Shown piece by piece: positions 14,213-16,590 of a stretch of 16,590 nt of DNA. Within the stretch, counting starts at the first letter, position 1; each line of letters starts with the position of its first letter. The translations under genes and the position numbers were made by a program. This DNA is from Lachnospiraceae bacterium UBA1766 (lineage in GTDB: Bacteria; Bacillota; Clostridia; Lachnospirales; Lachnospiraceae), in NCBI GenBank assembly GCA_002314715.1, contig DCGY01000020.1, positions 1 through 16,590 on the forward strand. Direction: 5' to 3'. The notes under the pieces were generated by a model that had not been told where the DNA came from, searched no databases, and saw nothing but the letters and a program-made list of their open reading frames with translations.

Positions 14213-14728
14213 TCACATCATATTACCTATCATCACGCTGGCAACGGTACCCGCTAGAATGGACAAAAGGGCACCGGCCAGCGTGTATCTGGTTTTGGAT
14301 ACCTTTACACTCAAAAAATAAACACTTAAGGTATAAAACAATGTTTCCGTACTGCTCATCACCAAAGAGGCGATGCGACCGATGGTGGAATCCGCTCCGA
14401 ATTCCTTGTAAATATCCAGCAAAAGCCCTAAGGCCGCCGAGGAAGAAAACAGCTTTACCCCAAAAAGCGGAAGTAATTCTCCCGGCACTCCCAACCGACC
14501 CGTCAAGGGCAACGCCATTCGGCACAAAAGCTCCAACAGCCCACTGGCCCGCAAAATGCCTACACCAAACAAAAGCCCAATCATAGTGGGCAAAATATCC
14601 ACCGTAATCTTGAGGCCCTCCTTGGCTCCATCCAAAAAGGATTCATAGCACTTGTCTTTTGCCGTAAAACCAAATCCCACAATCAGAAAAATCACCGCAG
14701 GAATAATAAAATTTGACACAGTTGTCAT
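14213..14728 (-). CDS. spmB: Spore maturation protein B
   Basis: A 171-residue membrane protein of the nucleoside-recognition ('gate') domain family. In Bacillus subtilis SpmA and SpmB are needed for full dehydration of the spore core. Hydrophobic segments cover most of the protein. The family-typical stretch LFSSSAALGLLLDIYKEFGADSTIGRIASLVMSSTETLFYTLSVYF is present (about residues 91-138), as is the N-terminal SFLDGAKEGLKITVDILPTMIGLLF. The start at ATG 14728 overlaps the spmA stop (ATGA), a sign of translational coupling. Length is normal. It runs convergently into the AEC transporter gene with only 11 bases between the two stops. Confidence 0.93.
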   Translation of the reverse strand: MTTVSNFIIPAVIFLIVGFGFTAKDKCYESFLDGAKEGLKITVDILPTMIGLLFGVGILRASGLLELLCRMALPLTGRLGVPGELLPLFGVKLFSSSAALGLLLDIYKEFGADSTIGRIASLVMSSTETLFYTLSVYFLSVKVSKTRYTLAGALLSILAGTVASVMIGNMM

Positions 14729-15342
14729 TTTTCTCTCCTTCCGGTGCGCCCAAACGTTCTACGTAACAAAATAAACACAATTGCCACCAGGGTACTGATT
14801 GCGGTTGCCGCAAGTGCCGGCGCAAGAATTTCCGCCGGATTGTTGCTACCGTACTGACTTCGATAGGCAATAATGTTCACAGGGACCAGCTGCAAAGAGG
14901 AAATATTCAAAATCAAAAAATCACACATTTCATCACTGGCAGTGGTCAATTCCTCTCCGGGTTTCAGTTTTTTCCCCGCTTCCTTCCGAAGCTCTTCCAT
15001 TCCCTTTAGGCCGGCCGGTGTACAGGCCCATCCCAGCCCCAGCATATTGGCAATGATGTTCATGGCAATATACCCTCTGGCCGGATGCTCCTTGGGAAGC
15101 TTTGGAAACAGAAAGGTAAGTACCGGAGATAAGGCCCCCGTCATCTTATCAATCAGGCCGGAATTTTGTGCAATTCGCATAAGCCCCATCCACATAGCCA
15201 AAACTCCCGATGTCGTAATGCAAAGGCTCACTGCCGACTGCGCACTGTTTAAGGCCTCTGCCGTTAATTCCTCCATTCTCCCCGTAAACCCACCGTATAA
15301 AATACCCAGAAGAATCATAATTACCCAGATTTTATTTAACAT
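14725..15342 (-). CDS. spmA: Spore maturation protein A
   Basis: A 205-residue membrane protein, partner of SpmB in spore core dehydration. It has hydrophobic segments near residues 3-20, 38-57, 68-80, 92-110 and 172-193. Family signatures include MWMGLMRIAQNSGLIDKM (50-67), HPARGYIAMNIIANMLGLG (86-104), and FLILNISSLQLVPVNIIAYRSQYGS (142-166). The frame is closed by a stop eight codons before ATG 15342, so that is the only ATG start in this part of the frame, yet no good ribosome binding site precedes it (leader ACGGCTTTCT). The preceding acpP ends at a strong terminator, so spmAB probably has its own promoter. I see no convincing sigma-A promoter, but a sporulation-type one is possible at 15363-15391. 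Confidence 0.93.
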   Translation of the reverse strand: MLNKIWVIMILLGILYGGFTGRMEELTAEALNSAQSAVSLCITTSGVLAMWMGLMRIAQNSGLIDKMTGALSPVLTFLFPKLPKEHPARGYIAMNIIANMLGLGWACTPAGLKGMEELRKEAGKKLKPGEELTTASDEMCDFLILNISSLQLVPVNIIAYRSQYGSNNPAEILAPALAATAISTLVAIVFILLRRTFGRTGRREK

Positions 15343-15362
15343 AGAAAGCCGTTTTTTCTTTC

Positions 15363-15391
15363 AATATATGAGGCTGCGCGCAAAAACATAC
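15363..15391 (-). promoter_or_regulatory. Possible sigma-E-type sporulation promoter of spmAB
   Basis: Minus strand: -10 CATATATT (15363-15370; compare CATACAnT) and -35 GTATGTT (15385-15391) with a 14-base spacer, the spacing typical of SigE promoters. In B. subtilis spmAB is transcribed in the mother cell under SigE. The -35 fit is loose. Confidence 0.35.
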
Positions 15392-15423
15392 CCGAAAGGC
15401 TTCCTTCCAACCGTTCAATGCAC

Positions 15424-15456
15424 AAAAAAGGCAAGACCCTTTTTAAGTCCTGCCTT
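15424..15456 (-). terminator. Intrinsic terminator of acpP
   Basis: Minus strand: AAGGCAGGAC, a nine-base loop and GTCTTGCCTT form a 10-bp stem with one G-U pair, followed by TTTT. It lies 28 bases after the acpP stop and separates acpP from spmA. Confidence 0.9.
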
Positions 15457-15483
15457 AACGATTCTTTATGAAATTCTAACTGT

Positions 15484-15714
15484 TTAAGCTACTCCATTGT
15501 CCTGCATTGCTTTGATGATATCACCTACAGTAGTGATGTTCTCAAGCTCTTCCGCAGGAATCTCAATGTCATACTCCTCTTCGAAAGCCATTACCAATTC
15601 AAACAAATCCAGGGAATCTGCTCCAAGATCATCCTTGAAGGAAGTCTCCTCTGTAATTTCCATACCGCCTAAATTTAATCGTTCAACAATAATCTCTTTT
15701 ACTCTCTCTAACAT
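15484..15714 (-). CDS. acpP: Acyl carrier protein
   Basis: A 76-residue acidic carrier protein that holds acyl chains on a phosphopantetheine arm, normally for fatty acid synthesis in the cytoplasm. The attachment serine is Ser34 in GADSLDLFELVMAFEEEYDIEIP, a canonical type II ACP site, followed by the helix III segment TTVGDIIKAM. The open frame runs to 15759, but ATG 15714 is the true start: GGAGG lies six bases upstream and the protein begins MLERVKEIIVERL as in ACPs. It has its own near-consensus promoter and strong terminator, so it is monocistronic. No fab, plsX or acpS gene is adjacent, so this may be either the housekeeping ACP or an extra copy. Confidence 0.96.
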   Translation of the reverse strand: MLERVKEIIVERLNLGGMEITEETSFKDDLGADSLDLFELVMAFEEEYDIEIPAEELENITTVGDIIKAMQDNGVA

Positions 15715-15763
15715 TGTAAACCTCCATGTGCACCCGATGTGCCGTAATTCGTAATTCATTCAA

Positions 15764-15792
15764 AGTATATGTTGCACTATTGTATTTGTCAA
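15764..15792 (-). promoter_or_regulatory. Strong sigma-A promoter of acpP
   Basis: Minus strand: perfect -35 TTGACA (15787-15792), a 17-base spacer and -10 TATACT (15764-15769). The leader is about 43 nt and contains a doubled GAATTAC and a small GCAC/GTGC hairpin just before the ribosome binding site. Confidence 0.85.
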
Positions 15793-15850
15793 GGTAGCAG
15801 ATATGTGCTTTTAGAAAAAATTTATAAAGTACACAATTTATTCGCATTTT

Positions 15851-15887
15851 CCGGAAACCGGCTGCACGATTCCCTTCTTTATCGTGC
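15851..15887. repeat. Paired inverted repeats between acpP and hflK
   Basis: CCGG-AAA-CCGG (15851-15861) is followed by a perfect 7-bp inverted repeat GCACGAT-N10-ATCGTGC (15864-15870 / 15881-15887), then GTTTATTT on the plus strand. It is GC-rich within an AT-rich 260-base divergent intergenic region. It could be a regulator site, or a terminator-like hairpin of an unseen short transcript. Confidence 0.45.
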
Positions 15888-15898
15888 GTTTATTTCTA

Positions 15899-15927
15899 TT
15901 GCAAAAAGGAAACTTATTTCGTATGAT
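15899..15927 (+). promoter_or_regulatory. Promoter of the hflK-like gene
   Basis: -35 TTGCAA (15899-15904), a 17-base spacer and -10 TATGAT (15922-15927), the same two hexamers and spacing as before the AraC-type regulator. The leader to ATG 15975 is about 40 nt. Confidence 0.65.
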
Positions 15928-15974
15928 GTTTTTTGTATCAAACAACATTCAACAGATGAAAGGAGCGTTTCATT

Positions 15975-16590
15975 ATGCCAAATGATTCCGCAAGAAACCG
16001 TAGAAACGGATTTGAGACAATGAACGGCGGTGCCGATTTCAAAAAGCAGGCACAAAAAAGCGGCAAATTCGTTGCCGTTGCTGTCGCTATGATCGCTGTA
16101 CTGATTATTGTGTTCAATTCTTTCTATACCATTAAAGAACAGGAGCAGGCCGTATTGGTTACCTGGGGTAAAGCTCAGGCCGTTACCTCTTCCGGTCTTC
16201 ATTTCAAAATTCCTTTTGTACAGGATGTAAAGAAGGTAAACACTACCATCCAGGGCTTCTCCATTGGTTACAATTTGGATTCCAACCTGTCCAATGAGTC
16301 CGAATCCCTGATGATTACTTCCGATTACAACTTTGTAAATGTAGACTTCTTCGTAGAGTATCGCTACTCCGAGCCGGTAAAAGCTGTTTACGCTTCCCGC
16401 AAGCCGGTGGAAATTTTAAAGAATATCAGCCAGAGCTGTATTCGTTCCGTTATCAGCAGCTACACCGTAGACGATGTTCTTACCACCCGTAAGAACGAAA
16501 TCCAGTCCAAGATTAAGGAGCAAATCATTGCCGGATTGGATGCACAGGATATCGGTGTACAGCTTGTAAACATTACCATTCAGGACTCTG
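15975..16590 (+). CDS. hflK: HflK-like SPFH/band 7 membrane protein (C-terminal part beyond the window)
   Basis: N-terminal 205 residues of a protein resembling HflK, which with HflC forms a membrane complex that modulates the FtsH protease. The frame stays open to the window end. Seen: a polar N-terminus of about 30 residues, one membrane segment (KFVAVAVAMIAVLIIVF, about 31-47), then the SPFH start YTIKEQEQAVLVTWGKAQAVTSSGLHFKIPFVQDVKKV (51-88) with the typical GLHFKIPF. The band 7 core follows, ending in EIQSKIKEQIIAGLDAQDIGVQLVNITIQD. AAAGGAG lies nine bases before the start. A promoter at 15899 fits it. Whether hflC follows cannot be seen. Other SPFH proteins (stomatin-like) are an alternative; the spacing of motifs favours HflK. 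Confidence 0.88.
   Translation, partial: MPNDSARNRRNGFETMNGGADFKKQAQKSGKFVAVAVAMIAVLIIVFNSFYTIKEQEQAVLVTWGKAQAVTSSGLHFKIPFVQDVKKVNTTIQGFSIGYNLDSNLSNESESLMITSDYNFVNVDFFVEYRYSEPVKAVYASRKPVEILKNISQSCIRSVISSYTVDDVLTTRKNEIQSKIKEQIIAGLDAQDIGVQLVNITIQDS

Noticed and set aside
15879..16202. 107-aa minus-strand frame opposite hflK
   Set aside because: It overlaps the hflK promoter and coding region, and the plus-strand frame carries clear SPFH motifs.
1..16590. CRISPR arrays, tRNA or rRNA genes, insertion sequences, phage or defence genes
   Set aside because: I looked for repeats with regular spacing, cloverleaf-like stretches, transposase or integrase motifs and terminal repeats, and found none.

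Overview
The window looks like chromosome from a Clostridia-class Firmicute, most likely a spore-forming member of the Lachnospiraceae. The reasons are the moderate to low GC content, strong GGAGG-type ribosome binding sites, a T-box leader on metG, a split (two-subunit) transketolase, an MsmK-type sugar ABC ATPase beside a YesL-like protein, and a spmAB sporulation pair. Species and family are inferences from gene content, not from a database match.

Layout, left to right. (1) 1-453, minus strand: the N-terminal part of a multi-sugar ABC transporter ATPase (msmK/ugpC type). (2) 663-3921, minus: a probable operon metG - GNAT acetyltransferase - yesL-like membrane protein, led by a methionine-type T-box riboswitch (about 3936-4215). 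(3) 4289-5687, minus: a ribulose-5-phosphate 3-epimerase gene, then a small unrecognised soluble protein, each with its own likely promoter. (4) 5835-10144, minus: a pentose catabolic group in transcription order FGGY sugar kinase (probably the ribulokinase) - L-ribulose-5-phosphate 4-epimerase (araD) - transketolase N-terminal subunit - transketolase C-terminal subunit, ending at a good intrinsic terminator. A strong promoter overlapped by an operator-like inverted repeat precedes the kinase. (5) 10358-14201, plus: a membrane-anchored DUF885 putative metallopeptidase, then an AraC-family regulator and an AEC-family transporter in a probable two-gene operon. (6) 14213-15714, minus: spmA-spmB with overlapping ATGA, and upstream a stand-alone acyl carrier protein gene with a near-consensus promoter and its own terminator. 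(7) 15975-end, plus: the N-terminal part of an HflK-like SPFH membrane protein.

How the genes work together: the kinase and AraD turn L-ribulose into D-xylulose 5-phosphate. The epimerase Rpe links this to ribulose 5-phosphate, and the two-subunit transketolase feeds the products into glycolysis. L-arabinose isomerase (araA) and the sugar importer are not in the window, although the MsmK-type ATPase could energise such an importer. The remaining blocks (metG operon, spmAB, acpP, hflK) are housekeeping or sporulation genes.

I see no phage, IS element, CRISPR array, tRNA or rRNA gene, toxin-antitoxin pair or defence locus. I do not see a clearly new biological system. The points most worth checking are the operator over the kinase promoter, the hairpin between kinase and araD, the diverged Rpe, the unknown 193-aa protein, the isolated acpP, and a possible sporulation-sigma promoter for spmAB. 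Several open reading frames have their real start inside the longest frame. I chose starts by ribosome binding site and family alignment and say so in each entry.
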